Of a stretch of 64,000 bases of DNA, positions 54,567 through 63,999 are shown in pieces. Source of the DNA: Thiohalocapsa sp. PB-PSB1 (GTDB lineage: Bacteria > Pseudomonadota > Gammaproteobacteria > Chromatiales > Chromatiaceae); contig CP050890.1 in assembly GCA_016745215.1 (NCBI GenBank), positions 186,001 to 250,000 of the forward strand, read 5' to 3'. Position numbers and translations under genes: made by a program. The notes under the pieces were generated by a model. It worked only from the letters and a program-made list of their open reading frames with translations. It searched no databases and had not been told where the DNA came from. The stretch's first letter is position 1; every line of letters starts with the position of its first letter.

Positions 54567-57500
54567 TCAGACAGCTGGTTTTTCCGCCGCCGCGCCTTCT
54601 GCCTGACGCCCCTTCAGCTTTTCGCGTAATCCCTGCACTAGGTAATAGCTGACAGGGATGAGCAATGTGCCAATCACCGTTGCCGCAAGCATACCGCCGA
54701 ACACGGCGGTGCCAAGAGCAACCCGGGAACCGGCACCGGCACCGGTGGCGACCACCAGCGGGATGATGCCAAGCAAGAACGACAGTGCCGTCATCATCAC
54801 GGCGCGAAAGCGCAATCGTGCCGCCTTGACCGCGGCATCGTAGATGCTCAGGCCCTCCTTTTCTCTTTGCTCCTTGGCAAATTCTACAATCAAAATAGCG
54901 TTTTTTGCTGCAAGCCCGATCAGCATGACCAATCCAATCTGAGTGTAGAGATTCACGTCCAGTCCAGCTCCCCCCACCGTCGCGAGCGCACCGAATACCG
55001 CGACCGGCACCGCCAACAGCACGGCCAGGGGCACCGACCAACTCTCGTATTGAGCCACCAGGAAGAGATACACGAACAATAGCGCTAGGCCAAAGATGAT
55101 CGGTGCCTGACCGGCAGCCTGAATCTCCTGGTAGGACATGCTGGTCCACTCGTAGCCGAAGCCAGCCGGCAGATTATCCTCAGCAGCCTGCTCCATGGCC
55201 GCGATGGCTTGACCGGAACTGTAGCCGGGAGCTGGACCGCCGGAAATGTCTGCGGAGCGGAATAAGTTATAGCGCGACAACACCTGCGGACCGGTGCGCG
55301 ATTCAACATCCGCCAGGGTGGCAATCGGTACCATATCACCATCTTTATTGCGTACAAACAGTCGCAGAATATCATTGGGATTGTTACGGAAGTCGCCCTC
55401 GGCTTGGGCCATGACGCGCCAGGTGCGACCGAATTTGTTGAAATCATTGATGTAGGTGGAGCCGAGCTGGGCTTGCAGAGTGGCAAACAGTTCGCTCATC
55501 GGCACCTGAAGAGTCTGTGCCTTGTCGCGATTCACGTCCAGATACAGCATCGGCACATCAGCGCGGAAGGTGCTGTAGGCGGAGCCGATCGCAGCCTGTT
55601 CATTGGCAGCAACAATGAACCCGCGCATCACCGAGGCAAATTCCTGGATTTCACCGCCGCTGTAATCCTGCAATACGAAGGAAAAGCCACCAGAATTACC
55701 AAGACCGGGAATGGCCGGGGGCACAAAGGGGATCAAGTTTGCCTCAATGGTCTGGGCAGCGATCTGTTCAGCCTGTCCGACAATCGAGCGCAATTGCAAT
55801 GCTGGGTCGGTACGCTCGCTCCAGGGGGCAAGAATTGGAATCATCATCGCGCTGTTGGAGCCGAAGGCACTATTCAATAAGGAATAACCCGCCACTGAGA
55901 TGACATTGGTCACGCCCGGGATTTGCAATAATTGTTGCTCGGCCCGGTCGAGCGTCGTCTCGGTGCGGGCCAATGAGGCGGCATCGGGCAGTTGCACCTC
56001 AATGAAAAAGTAGCCCTGGTCTTCTTCCGGCAGGAAGCCGGACGGCAGATTGCCAAACATCCAGACGGTGGCCGCAATCAATCCGCCATACAGCAGCACA
56101 ACGAACAATGCGCCGCGCAATGTGGTCTGCACCGCCGCCGTATAGCCATTGGTGAGTTTGCCGAACAGAACATTGAACCAATGCAACCAACGCAACGGCT
56201 CCTGGCCACGCTGCAACAGCACCGAACAGAGTGCCGGGCTCAAGGTCAATGCGTTGACGGAACTGATCGCCACCGCCACCGAGATGGTCACGGCAAATTG
56301 CTGATAGAGCTGGCCGGTAATACCAGGCATGAATCCCACCGGCACAAACACCGCGAGCAAGACCAGGGTGGTCGCGATGACGGCGCCGCCGACCTGGTCC
56401 ATCGCCTTGGCGGTGGCCTGTTTTGCGTCCAACCCCTCCTGGTCCATCAGTCGCTGCACATTTTCGACCACGATGATGGCGTCATCGACAACGATGCCAA
56501 TGGCCAGAATCAGCGCAAACAGCACGATGGTATTCAGCGTAAAGCCAAACGCGGCCAGCAAGGCGAAGGTACCGATTAGAGAGACGGGAATCGCGATGCC
56601 GGGAATCAGCGTCGAACGCCAGTCGCCGAGGAAAATAAAGACCACCAGCACCACCAAGCCGATGGCGATGAACAGGGTCTCCTGCACCTCGGAAATGGAT
56701 GCCTCAATGAAGTTGGTGGTGTCGTACAGAATGGCGTACGCCATATCCTCCGGAAAGCGCTCGGACAGATCCATCAGGGTTTCCTTGACCGCATCCGCCA
56801 CGGACAACGCGTTGGCATCCGGGGTCTGGTAAACCGCAAGCACCACGGCCGGCCTGCCGTCGAGCCTGCCCGCCGCGGAATAGGCCTGGGCGCCGAGTTC
56901 GACGCGGGCGACATCCTTGACGCGGATCGCCGAGCCATCCGGCTCGATACGGATGATGATATCGGCAAACTCGTCCACCTCGGACAGTCGGCCCTTGGTG
57001 GTCACCGTGTATTGGAATTGTTGCTCGGTGGGCGCTGGCGGAGCACCGATCTGGCCCGCAGGTACCTGCACATTTTGCTCGGCAACCGCATTTTGCAAAT
57101 CGGTGACGCTGATGCCCAGCGCGGTCATACGGTCCGGTTTAAGCCAGAAACGCATGCCATAGTTCATTACCCCGAGGATCTCGGCCTTACCGACGCCCTT
57201 GACCCGCCCGAGGGTATCCTTGACGTTGATGGTGGCATAGTTATTCAGATAGAGCGCATCGAATGTCTCCTCCGGCGAGAAAATATTGACGATCAGCAGC
57301 ATGTTCGTAGACTGCTTTTCAGTCTTAACGCCCTGGCGCTGGACCTCCTGGGGTAATGACGGCATGGCCGTGGAGACACGATTCTGCATCTTGACCTGGG
57401 CCATATCCGCATCGGTACCGATATCGAAGGTCACGGTGAGGTTGTAGCGGCCGTCGTTATCGGACTTGCTGGACATGTAGATCATGCCCTCGACGCCATT

Positions 57501-57713
57501 GACTTCTTGCTCGATGGGCGCGGCCACGGTCTGCTCCACCACATCGGCGCTGGCGCCTGGGTATTGGGTGCTCACGCTGACCGTGGGCGGCGTGATTTCC
57601 GGGAACTGCGCCACCGGTAATCCCATCAGTGCCAATGCGCCCGCCAGCGAGATGACGATGGAAATCACAAAGGCGAACTTGGGCCGGGTGATAAAGAACT
57701 TGGACAGCGGCAT
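54567..57713 (-). CDS. RND multidrug efflux permease, AcrB/MexB (HAE1) type
   Basis: A 1,048-residue trimeric inner-membrane pump. The N-terminus SKFFITRPKFAFVISIVISL and the porter-domain stretch FPEITPPTVSVSTQYPGASA are typical of HAE1 exporters. The proton-relay helix TM4 has GIVVDDAIIVVENVQR with the paired Asp, and TM5-TM6 follow (ATTLVLLAVFVPVGFMPGIT). The second half repeats the layout (LAAKNAILIVEFAKEQREKE). The length is normal. It is encoded 27 bp after the adaptor gene, so they form an operon. No outer-membrane channel or TetR-type regulator is adjacent. Substrates cannot be inferred. Confidence 0.95.
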   Translation of the reverse strand: MPLSKFFITRPKFAFVISIVISLAGALALMGLPVAQFPEITPPTVSVSTQYPGASADVVEQTVAAPIEQEVNGVEGMIYMSSKSDNDGRYNLTVTFDIGTDADMAQVKMQNRVSTAMPSLPQEVQRQGVKTEKQSTNMLLIVNIFSPEETFDALYLNNYATINVKDTLGRVKGVGKAEILGVMNYGMRFWLKPDRMTALGISVTDLQNAVAEQNVQVPAGQIGAPPAPTEQQFQYTVTTKGRLSEVDEFADIIIRIEPDGSAIRVKDVARVELGAQAYSAAGRLDGRPAVVLAVYQTPDANALSVADAVKETLMDLSERFPEDMAYAILYDTTNFIEASISEVQETLFIAIGLVVLVVFIFLGDWRSTLIPGIAIPVSLIGTFALLAAFGFTLNTIVLFALILAIGIVVDDAIIVVENVQRLMDQEGLDAKQATAKAMDQVGGAVIATTLVLLAVFVPVGFMPGITGQLYQQFAVTISVAVAISSVNALTLSPALCSVLLQRGQEPLRWLHWFNVLFGKLTNGYTAAVQTTLRGALFVVLLYGGLIAATVWMFGNLPSGFLPEEDQGYFFIEVQLPDAASLARTETTLDRAEQQLLQIPGVTNVISVAGYSLLNSAFGSNSAMMIPILAPWSERTDPALQLRSIVGQAEQIAAQTIEANLIPFVPPAIPGLGNSGGFSFVLQDYSGGEIQEFASVMRGFIVAANEQAAIGSAYSTFRADVPMLYLDVNRDKAQTLQVPMSELFATLQAQLGSTYINDFNKFGRTWRVMAQAEGDFRNNPNDILRLFVRNKDGDMVPIATLADVESRTGPQVLSRYNLFRSADISGGPAPGYSSGQAIAAMEQAAEDNLPAGFGYEWTSMSYQEIQAAGQAPIIFGLALLFVYLFLVAQYESWSVPLAVLLAVPVAVFGALATVGGAGLDVNLYTQIGLVMLIGLAAKNAILIVEFAKEQREKEGLSIYDAAVKAARLRFRAVMMTALSFLLGIIPLVVATGAGAGSRVALGTAVFGGMLAATVIGTLLIPVSYYLVQGLREKLKGRQAEGAAAEKPAV

Positions 57714-57740
57714 CAGCGTGCTCCGTTGGTTGCCGGGCGA

Positions 57741-59246
57741 CTACTTGGACTGCACTTCAACAGCATCGGTATCCGCAGTGCTGGTGTTGCCGTTGTCGGC
57801 GCCCTTGTCGGTTTTGGCACTGATCTCGGTATCTGCCATAGCATCGCCGTCGATGCCAGCGCTGTCTCCGGCCGTTGCCGAGACATCATCGGATTGCGCT
57901 GTTCCTTGCTGGGCGGCAACCGTTGTCCCGAATGCGTCTGGCGCCGGCGTATTCGCAGCCTTTCCTTCGACCGCCTGATCCGCACCGGGATTCTTCATTG
58001 GATCGCCGGGCAGCTCCGACAATTCGGGCTTGACCTTGATGCCGGGCCGCACCTTCTGCACGCCATAGAGGATGATCCGCTCGCCACTCTTCAGCCCCTG
58101 TCGAACCACCAGATTGGCTCCAAAACGCTGGCCGGTGACGATGCGGCGCGATGCGACCTTGTCTTCATCGTCCACCAGCAACAGGTAGCTGCCGCCCTGG
58201 TCCGTAAGCACCGCGGCCTGTGGGATCATCACCGCATCGATCGCCTCCTTGCGCTCGATGACGACGGTGACGAATTGGCCCGGAAGCAGAATCCGGTCTG
58301 GATTCGGAAACTCGGCCCGGATCAGCACCGTTCCGGTCTTTTCGTCTATCTTGTTATCGACGAAGTCGAACTGGCCCGGATGCTCGTAGATGCTGCCATC
58401 CGGCAGCCGGATCAGGGGCACATGGGTCCACTCTTCGATGTTCTCACCTTGACGCCGAGCTTCCAGATCGCTTCGAGCCAGTTCGTAATACCAGGTCTCT
58501 GAGATGGAGAAAGCGACCTTGATCGGGTCCATCAGGTTGATCGTCGCTAACACGCCGGAATCCGGACCGATCAGGTTGCCAACGTCCAGTGCGGCCAAAT
58601 CGATGCGCCCGGCGATGGGCGCGGTCATCTGGGTGTAATTCATATTGAGCTGAGCCTTTTCGATATTCGCCTTGGCGGTCTGCACCATGGCCTCCTGCAC
58701 CAGCACTTCCGCCTGCGCCTCGTCCACCTTCTGCTGACTGATGTTTTTCGCCTTGGCCAATTCCCGATAGCGCTTCAGATCCACCTGCGCCCGGTTCAGC
58801 GAAGCATCCGCGGCGGCCAGCTCCGCCTGTGCCTGCGCCAAGGTTGCCTGATACTGCTCCGGCTCGATCTTGAATAGCACTTGCCCTTGCTCGACGACAC
58901 CACCTTCATCGAACCCACGTTCCTGCAAAAAACCGGTTACCCGTGCTCGCAATGCGACCGTCTCAGCAGCTCGCAGTTTGCCGACGAATTCGAAAAACGG
59001 GTTGACTTTCTGTTCGCCTACCTCGATGACACCGACCGCAGGCGGTTCGGCGGCTGATTGCGGCGACTCCGAAGATGGACAGCCGGCCAGCATGACAGCC
59101 ATCAGGCCGCCCAAAATGGCGGGGGAAAACCAGAAACCCAGCCACCGGACAGCGGCAGTTTGCGGACCGCGAGATTGACAACCCCGACGATTGTAAATGC
59201 CACGGAACGAACTGGGCAGGCGGTTGTAAGCGGTCTGCATCATCAT
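57741..59246 (-). CDS. RND efflux periplasmic adaptor, AcrA-like lipoprotein
   Basis: 501 residues. The N-terminal region leads to a lipobox (LMAVMLAGCPSS, Cys about residue 55), so a lipid-anchored periplasmic protein. The adaptor fold includes the barrel-sandwich half ALRARVTGFLQERGFDEGGV, a coiled-coil hairpin (LNRAQVDLKRYRELAKAKNI), the returning half APIAGRIDLAALDVGNLIGP, and beta-barrel VTVIERKEAIDAVMIPQAAV. A C-terminal extension of about 90 residues rich in Ala, Asp and Thr is longer than in AcrA and probably disordered. Several ATGs cluster at the start (MMMQTAYN), so the exact first residue is uncertain. Confidence 0.93.
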   Translation of the reverse strand: MMMQTAYNRLPSSFRGIYNRRGCQSRGPQTAAVRWLGFWFSPAILGGLMAVMLAGCPSSESPQSAAEPPAVGVIEVGEQKVNPFFEFVGKLRAAETVALRARVTGFLQERGFDEGGVVEQGQVLFKIEPEQYQATLAQAQAELAAADASLNRAQVDLKRYRELAKAKNISQQKVDEAQAEVLVQEAMVQTAKANIEKAQLNMNYTQMTAPIAGRIDLAALDVGNLIGPDSGVLATINLMDPIKVAFSISETWYYELARSDLEARRQGENIEEWTHVPLIRLPDGSIYEHPGQFDFVDNKIDEKTGTVLIRAEFPNPDRILLPGQFVTVVIERKEAIDAVMIPQAAVLTDQGGSYLLLVDDEDKVASRRIVTGQRFGANLVVRQGLKSGERIILYGVQKVRPGIKVKPELSELPGDPMKNPGADQAVEGKAANTPAPDAFGTTVAAQQGTAQSDDVSATAGDSAGIDGDAMADTEISAKTDKGADNGNTSTADTDAVEVQSK

Positions 59247-59418
59247 AGGCGCTCCGGGAGCAGAACAGGCAGAAATTTGGGGAAAGAACCAACCTCAGCA
59301 AGGCCGCGAGCATAACATCCGAATGGATCGCAACAGCAGCCAATCGGATTAAGCGACCATGCGTAGATCCTTGCTTGGATAACCAAGGGCGTGGATGACC
59401 AAGGCGCGACCCTGCTGC

Positions 59419-59754
59419 CTACCAAGGGCGATAAGTCAGGCCAGGGATCGTCTTTTCGTCAAAGCTCTGCGGCAGAGACCGCACCAGAGCTTCCAGCTCG
59501 GCGCGGTCTACGTAACATCCGTAGGATGCCTTTGCCGCATCGATCGGTACCTCTACGTAATAGCGTTGGTTGTCCGGCTCTGGCAATATCTGTAAGGTAC
59601 TATCATCGCTGCCAATGATGCCAAGATAGTCGTCCTCGGACTGCAGGCGGTCGAGCATCTGTTCGCAAATGGCTTTTGCGCTCATGGGCACGGCGCTCGT
59701 GGAAGACACAGATTCGCCAGAACGGTTAATCAAATAGAATACATGGAAATGCAT
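59419..59754 (-). CDS. Small hypothetical protein
   Basis: 111 residues from ATG 59754 (MHFHVFYLINRSGESVSS), chosen over a longer frame that begins in low-quality upstream sequence. The frame contains a hydrophilic alpha/beta-looking domain (ICEQMLDRLQSEDDYLGIIG, RYYVEVPIDAAKASYGCYVD) without recognisable motif. It shows no signal peptide or membrane helix. It may be an independent transcript downstream of the symporter's divergent promoter region. Confidence 0.55.
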   Translation of the reverse strand: MHFHVFYLINRSGESVSSTSAVPMSAKAICEQMLDRLQSEDDYLGIIGSDDSTLQILPEPDNQRYYVEVPIDAAKASYGCYVDRAELEALVRSLPQSFDEKTIPGLTYRPW

Positions 59755-60084
59755 AGCGGCGCTGATTTCAACTCCTCGTTCGGAACACGAACCTCGGTGA
59801 GCCAGCCGAGTATAGGCACTGATTCCCGCTGAATATCGACCGATTGATCGAATATTCGGAAAACAATCAGCCAAAAACAATCAGCACGAATCCTAACCTG
59901 TGCATGATATCACCCCCATGCTTGAGATCCACATGAATCATTCACATCCCGGCAATTGCACCCTCGGTGCATTGTCTCCAAGCGTTTAATCGATCGAGCC
60001 GCAACCGCCTTGGACTCACAACGGCGCCCACCGGAAACAGACCGACCAAATCTGAAAACAATAGATCACAATAAGGTGTTTTAC
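59755..60084. other. Divergent intergenic region before the symporter
   Basis: 330 bp between the start of the small hypothetical protein and the symporter start. The frame before the symporter is open from 59956 but does not resemble its N-terminus. AAGGTG at 60072-60077 is the likely symporter ribosome-binding site. Promoters for both genes should be here; none could be assigned. Confidence 0.4.
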
Positions 60085-61362
60085 ATGGGACTCCTGAAAC
60101 TCAAGCTGCATTGGCAGATCCTCATCGCTCTCGGCCTTGCCATCATCATCGGTCTGCTGGTGGGCGAGACCGGCAGCCTGTTCGGCCTGCCGTTCGTCGC
60201 CATCTTCGACTTCTTCGGACAGATGTTTCTGAATGCGCTGAAGATGTTGATCGTGCCATTGATCGTATCGTCGATCATTATCGGCATCGCCGGCATCGGC
60301 TCCTCCAACAATGTCGGTCGTTTGGGCAGCAAAACCATCGGCTACTATGCGATGACCAGCGTTTTCGCCATCGTCACCGGATTGCTGGTGGTGAACCTGA
60401 TCCAGCCCGGCGTGGTCGACGGCAGCCCGGAGGATGTATTCGGGCTCAGCGCGGACCCCACTGAACTTCAGGCCCAGTTCGCCGACAAGGGGGGAGACGA
60501 CATCGTCGCCGTATTCCTGCGCATGATCCCGACCAATATCGTCGCCGCTGCCAGCGCCGGCCAGATGCTCGGTTTGATCTTCTTCAGTCTGCTGTACGGC
60601 TATTTTATGACGCGCATTGCCAACGAGTACGCCGAGGTGCAGTATCGCTTTTGGGACGGCATGTTCCACATCATGATGCAGATCACCGATTTGATCATGA
60701 AGTTCGCACCGATCGGCGTCTTCGCGCTGGTGGCCGAAACCGTTGCCAGCACCGGCCTCGAGGCGTTCGTGCCCCTGGCCAAGTTCTTTGCATCCGTAGT
60801 GGTTGCGCTGGGAGTTCACTTTTTCATCACATTGCCGTTATTGCTGCGTTTTCTAGGCAATGTCAACCCTCTGCGTCACTACCGCGCAGTCAGTCCGGCA
60901 CTGCTGACCGCGTTCTCCACGGCATCCTCATCGGCAACCTTGCCAGTGACCATGGACTGTGTCGAAAATAAGGCCGGCGTCTCGAACCAGACCACCAGCT
61001 TTGTGCTGCCACTAGGCGCGACCATTAATATGGACGGGACCGCGCTGTACGAATGTGTCGCGGTGATGTTCATCGCTCAGGCCTATGGCGTGGAGATGAC
61101 GCTGGCAACCCAGTTCACCGTGGTGCTGTTGGCGCTGCTGACATCCATCGGCGTCGCTGGAATCCCCGCCGCAAGCCTAGTCGCCATCGCCATTATCCTG
61201 TCCGCCGTCGGGCTGCCACTGGAAGGCATCGGGCTGATTTTAGCCGTGGATCGGTTGCTGGACATGATGCGCACCGCGGTGAATGTCACCAGCGATTCCT
61301 GCGGCGCGGTGATTATCGGGAAGTCGGAAGGAGAACAGGGCATCCTTGAAAACCCAGCCTGA
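60085..61362 (+). CDS. Dicarboxylate/amino acid:cation symporter (DAACS family)
   Basis: 425 residues, an inner-membrane secondary transporter of the GltP/DctA/GltPh fold, which takes up glutamate, aspartate or C4-dicarboxylates with Na+ or H+. The start ATG 60085 (MGLLKLKLHWQILIALGLAI) is preceded by AAGGTG. The re-entrant loop HP1 serine stretch is TAFSTASSSATLPVTMDCVE, TM7 carries LGATINMDGTALYECVAV (NMDGT), and TM8 has DRLLDMMRTAVNVTSDSC with the substrate-coordinating Asp and Asn. Specificity between amino acid and dicarboxylate is not decided. The C-terminus is short and acidic. Confidence 0.93.
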   Translation: MGLLKLKLHWQILIALGLAIIIGLLVGETGSLFGLPFVAIFDFFGQMFLNALKMLIVPLIVSSIIIGIAGIGSSNNVGRLGSKTIGYYAMTSVFAIVTGLLVVNLIQPGVVDGSPEDVFGLSADPTELQAQFADKGGDDIVAVFLRMIPTNIVAAASAGQMLGLIFFSLLYGYFMTRIANEYAEVQYRFWDGMFHIMMQITDLIMKFAPIGVFALVAETVASTGLEAFVPLAKFFASVVVALGVHFFITLPLLLRFLGNVNPLRHYRAVSPALLTAFSTASSSATLPVTMDCVENKAGVSNQTTSFVLPLGATINMDGTALYECVAVMFIAQAYGVEMTLATQFTVVLLALLTSIGVAGIPAASLVAIAIILSAVGLPLEGIGLILAVDRLLDMMRTAVNVTSDSCGAVIIGKSEGEQGILENPA

Positions 61363-61666
61363 GAGAGTGTTTGGATATAGGCAGAACAAGTATGGGTTCA
61401 GAAACAATCGATAGGCTGCCACGGATGGAGATAACTACGAAATACGCGAAAGAGAGTTTGCTTTCGTGTACCTATCGAGCGTTTTTGCGGGTGCTGCCTG
61501 CGGAGAATGTCCAGCTATTCAACCAGAATGAAGTATGAATCACCGCAGAGACGCACAAAAGAGGGGTGCATTGGCCTTAGCCTCTCCGCGCACTCTGCGT
61601 CTCTGCGGTGAATCCTTACATGCTTTGAAGGCAGCAACCGAGATAATCTTACTCCGACTCAAAGCC
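61363..61666. other. Repeat-bearing spacer after the symporter
   Basis: About 300 bp with no gene. It contains GAATGTCCAGCTATTCAACC at 61505-61524, related to 52266-52285, and the long palindrome described separately at 61541-61610, followed by a CTTTGAAGGCAGC block also found near 52300. The hairpin could terminate transcription of the symporter gene. Confidence 0.5.
61541..61610. repeat. Palindromic repeat with 15-bp perfect arms
   Basis: Arms CACCGCAGAGACGCA (61541-61555) and TGCGTCTCTGCGGTG (61596-61610) are exact complements, with a 40-bp loop. The right-hand arm plus GAATCCTTACAT also occurs at about 62716-62740. CACCGCAGAG... / ...CTCTGCGGTG palindromes are a known kind of dispersed intergenic repeat in proteobacteria. 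Confidence 0.8.
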
Positions 61667-62137
61667 TCAAAGATGCTGATCGAGGCCATGTGCCTTGAGT
61701 CCCCACGCCAACAGGGAACCAAAGCGGCGATCCGCATGCCGCAATCGCGCATTCAGCACCGCAAAGAGACCTTTTAAGAAGAGATAGCCCTGTTCCGGAT
61801 GATTATCGAGATACTCCGATAGCAGCACGGCATCGAACACCAGCACGTCGCAGGGTTCGATTGCAATGACCGAGGCACTGCGTGGTCCTGCTTCATACAG
61901 ACTCAACTCGCCAACGATGGCGCCCTCGCCAAGGTCACATATCCCTGGCTGAATGTGCTTGGCACCGTCGATTTTTATTCGCTCCGAGACCCGTGCCAAC
62001 CCGCTTAAGATCAGATAGACGTGGCGATCGTCCGCGCCCTTGACAATGATCGGCTCGCCGGCTTCGTAGTGACGTTGAGCGGCGATACCCAATTCGACTA
62101 ATTCGGGGTTCGTTAATATGTCGTTGGCTGTAGACAT
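61667..62137 (-). CDS. Cyclic-nucleotide-binding (CRP-type) domain protein
   Basis: 156 residues from ATG 62137, with GGAGG just upstream. Almost the whole protein is a cNMP-binding beta-roll: GEPIIVKGADDRHVYLILSG, then the phosphate-binding cassette-like GEGAIVGELSLYEAGPRSAS (the E...R pair is present), and the C-helix (LFLKGLFAVLNARLRHADR). There is no helix-turn-helix, so it is not a CRP-like transcription factor by itself. A ligand-sensing partner protein is likely, identity unknown. Confidence 0.85.
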   Translation of the reverse strand: MSTANDILTNPELVELGIAAQRHYEAGEPIIVKGADDRHVYLILSGLARVSERIKIDGAKHIQPGICDLGEGAIVGELSLYEAGPRSASVIAIEPCDVLVFDAVLLSEYLDNHPEQGYLFLKGLFAVLNARLRHADRRFGSLLAWGLKAHGLDQHL

Positions 62138-62406
62138 TGTGCCTCCACGCTGATGGACTGCTCGCTTTTGTCCGATTGCATGATCGCACCAGACTCTGGC
62201 CATGACCGTGCTCGTACCAGTTACAAGCATCGGTGATCGATCGATGGCAGCAGAGCCGAACCCTTGATCAGAGATAGATGCGTGTGGTAACTGCCAAACT
62301 GAACTTTAGCTCAGACATTCACTTTGTACCAGCCCAGATGCCAGATGGCGACCGGTGCTAGGCGGCTTGGTTGCCTATATCCTGTTCTCCTACCGTTAAA
62401 TAGTTC

Positions 62407-62568
62407 ATGCTCAACGATAACGACGCAGCCCAGCAGCGCCTGGAACAGATCAAACAGCAGAGAAAGGCACATAAGCATGCACATGTGACCGCGTTCAAGC
62501 GCATGCCAGATCAAGTCGCGCTGGGCGGGTTGCACCCTGGGGTATCTTCAGTTCACTTGTCGAGATGA
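62407..62568 (+). CDS. Possible small protein, 3' end in a dispersed repeat
   Basis: A 53-codon frame from ATG 62407 (MLNDNDAAQQRLEQIKQQRK...). The first 33 residues are hydrophilic and helical-looking, then the frame enters the 125-bp repeat at 62506 and stops at 62568. The repeat supplies the last ~20 residues, so this could be the surviving 5' piece of a gene cut by the repeat. No family recognised; it may not be expressed. Confidence 0.3.
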   Translation: MLNDNDAAQQRLEQIKQQRKAHKHAHVTAFKRMPDQVALGGLHPGVSSVHLSR

Positions 62569-62630
62569 CAGTGGCCTACAGCCTTTCTCCCGAGAAAGGC
62601 GCGGCGCTCGCGTCCGCTCCGCTGGCATCA
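62506..62630 (+). repeat. 125-bp dispersed hairpin repeat, copy 2
   Basis: Same orientation as 53904-54028 and about as long. It keeps the perfect palindrome GCCTTTCTCCCGAGAAAGGC in its centre. Differences from copy 1 are scattered single bases. Confidence 0.75.
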
Positions 62631-63129
62631 TTTGCCGGGTCGCCCGCAAGCGGGCTCCTACGCTGACTGCTTCCTACGGCTGGTCAAGGTCCGCTTGCGG
62701 GCGAGGCGCCTTTGGCCCCTCTGCGGTGAATCCTTACATTTTTTCAAGGTAGCGCCCATCGCCCAACCGCCCAGATCTGATTGTTGACTTGTTACTCGAT
62801 ATCCCGGCCCGGGAGACTGTGCAAGTATTCGTTAGCATCGAGATCAGTATTCGGTATTGGTATCGGTATCGAAATCAGCGTCTCGACTATAAGGCCCAGG
62901 AAGGTCTGGGAGACTGCTGGTTAATCTCCGGTCATAGCTTCAGATCGAAATCAAGAAGCTGTCCCGGTCGTATGGACAACACAACCTGTTCTCGGCTCTT
63001 TTCCGTGTTTACCGGAGCAATTTTTTCGCCGCTGAAAGCACGCAAATACGCGGAGGGCGCGGCCTCGAAATACTGTAAATCAGGAAGAGGCATGTTATGC
63101 AAGCGACAGAATCCCTTCAAGCAGCGCGT

Positions 63130-63310
63130 CCGACACAAAGGCGACTGCCGGAGAGAAACAGACCAACTGGCGCCGGATTCTCGTTCGCCTTCGCCAAGCG
63201 GTAACTCGCCCATAGTCGCTCTATGGGCGGGTTGCCGCAACGTCGATGCCGGACGAGCAGACAAGCCAGTTGGTCTATGTCTCGACAACAATCGCCTAAA
63301 CAGCACATCC
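63130..63310 (+). repeat. Dispersed hairpin repeat, copy 2
   Basis: Inverted relative to the cusB-cusA copy at 2711-2885. The two share CCAACTGGCGCCGGA, TCTCGTTCGCCTTCGC and CAACGTCGATGCCGGACGAG; here the middle reads AACTCGCCCATAGTCGCTC and TATGGGCGGGTT, a clear hairpin. Confidence 0.7.
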
Positions 63311-63345
63311 GATAGCAATCACCTTATTCTGAGACCGCACCCCAG

Positions 63346-63482
63346 TGCAGCGGTGCGGATGCCCCGCTACCGTTTCTGCTGTTTGTCGTTGTCGTCATCG
63401 TGATCGCTCATCTTGGGCTATCGATGACGACCACGATGACGACAATGGCTGCAAACGCTCTCGCGACTTCCGCAGCAGAGCA
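63346..63482. repeat. Palindromic MITE, copy C
   Basis: 137 bp, from TGCAGCGGTGCGGATGCC to CGCAGCAGAGCA. It is closest to copy A (6952-7082). The flanks CCAG and CGAG suggest a decayed 4-bp target repeat. It is 14 bp from the 3' end of the rapA frame and the palindrome could serve as its transcription end. Confidence 0.75.
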
Positions 63483-63495
63483 CGAGTCTTCTTGC

Positions 63496-63999
63496 TCAGG
63501 CATGCACCACCAACCGCAACGCATCGAGCCGCAAATGGATGCGGGTCAGCGCCTCGCGCAGGGCTGCCCGTTGTAGGTGTAATTGCTCGATCTCCTCGGC
63601 ACGGATGGCTGGGTTGACTCGCGCCAGGCTGGTCAATCGTTCGATTTCGGCATCGATCATATCCTCCATGCGCTTGATTGCCTGTCGTTGCAGGCGCCCT
63701 CGCCCTTTGACCGCCAGGGATTCGCCTGCCGCGAGCAGGCCGGCGATGGACTCGGCTTTGGCCTCGAGCAGGGCAGCTGCCAATTTGCGGTTGCCAGTGA
63801 GGCATTTGCCGGACAGGGCCTCGCTTAGGATATCCCTCGAGTGATCGCGACCGCGTTCGTCGAGTAACAACCGCAAGCCCAGCCTGGGCAGAAAACGCCC
63901 CACCGACAGTTCCGGTGGGGCGGGACATTCGGCCACATGCAGCATTTCCAACAGCAATGCACCTGCCTTGAAGCGCGGATCGCGGGTCAGCAGCACCGT
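63496..63999 (-). CDS. rapA: RNA-polymerase-associated helicase RapA, C-terminal part (5' end outside window)
   Basis: About 168 residues of the C-terminal domain are visible, reading TVLLTRDPRFKAGALLLEML at the window edge and ending LDALRLVVHA. The order of FLPRLGLRLLLDERG, LAAGESLAVKGRGRLQRQAI, ERLTSLARVNPAIRAEEIEQ and the C-terminal helix matches RapA/HepA, the Swi2/Snf2 ATPase that recycles RNA polymerase. The helicase motors lie beyond the window. The stop is at 63496, just before MITE copy C. Confidence 0.8.
   Translation of the reverse strand, partial: TVLLTRDPRFKAGALLLEMLHVAECPAPPELSVGRFLPRLGLRLLLDERGRDHSRDILSEALSGKCLTGNRKLAAALLEAKAESIAGLLAAGESLAVKGRGRLQRQAIKRMEDMIDAEIERLTSLARVNPAIRAEEIEQLHLQRAALREALTRIHLRLDALRLVVHA

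Larger units (their letters stand above)
62138..63495. other. Repeat-filled region, only one small possible gene
   Basis: 1.36 kb holding four repeat types: the 125-bp hairpin repeat (62506-62630), an inverted CGCCCGCAAGCGGGC / GTCCGCTTGCGGGCG pair at 62651-62705, the large hairpin repeat (63130-63310) and MITE copy C (63346-63482). A GTATCGGTATCG simple run occurs near 62860. No open frame in the rest looks coding. It appears to be an insertion-tolerant spacer ahead of rapA's 3' end. Confidence 0.6.

Noticed and set aside
62789..63403. A 204-codon plus-strand frame in the repeat-filled spacer
   Set aside because: It runs through the hairpin repeat and into the MITE; the translation is low-complexity and changes frame relative to the other repeat copy.
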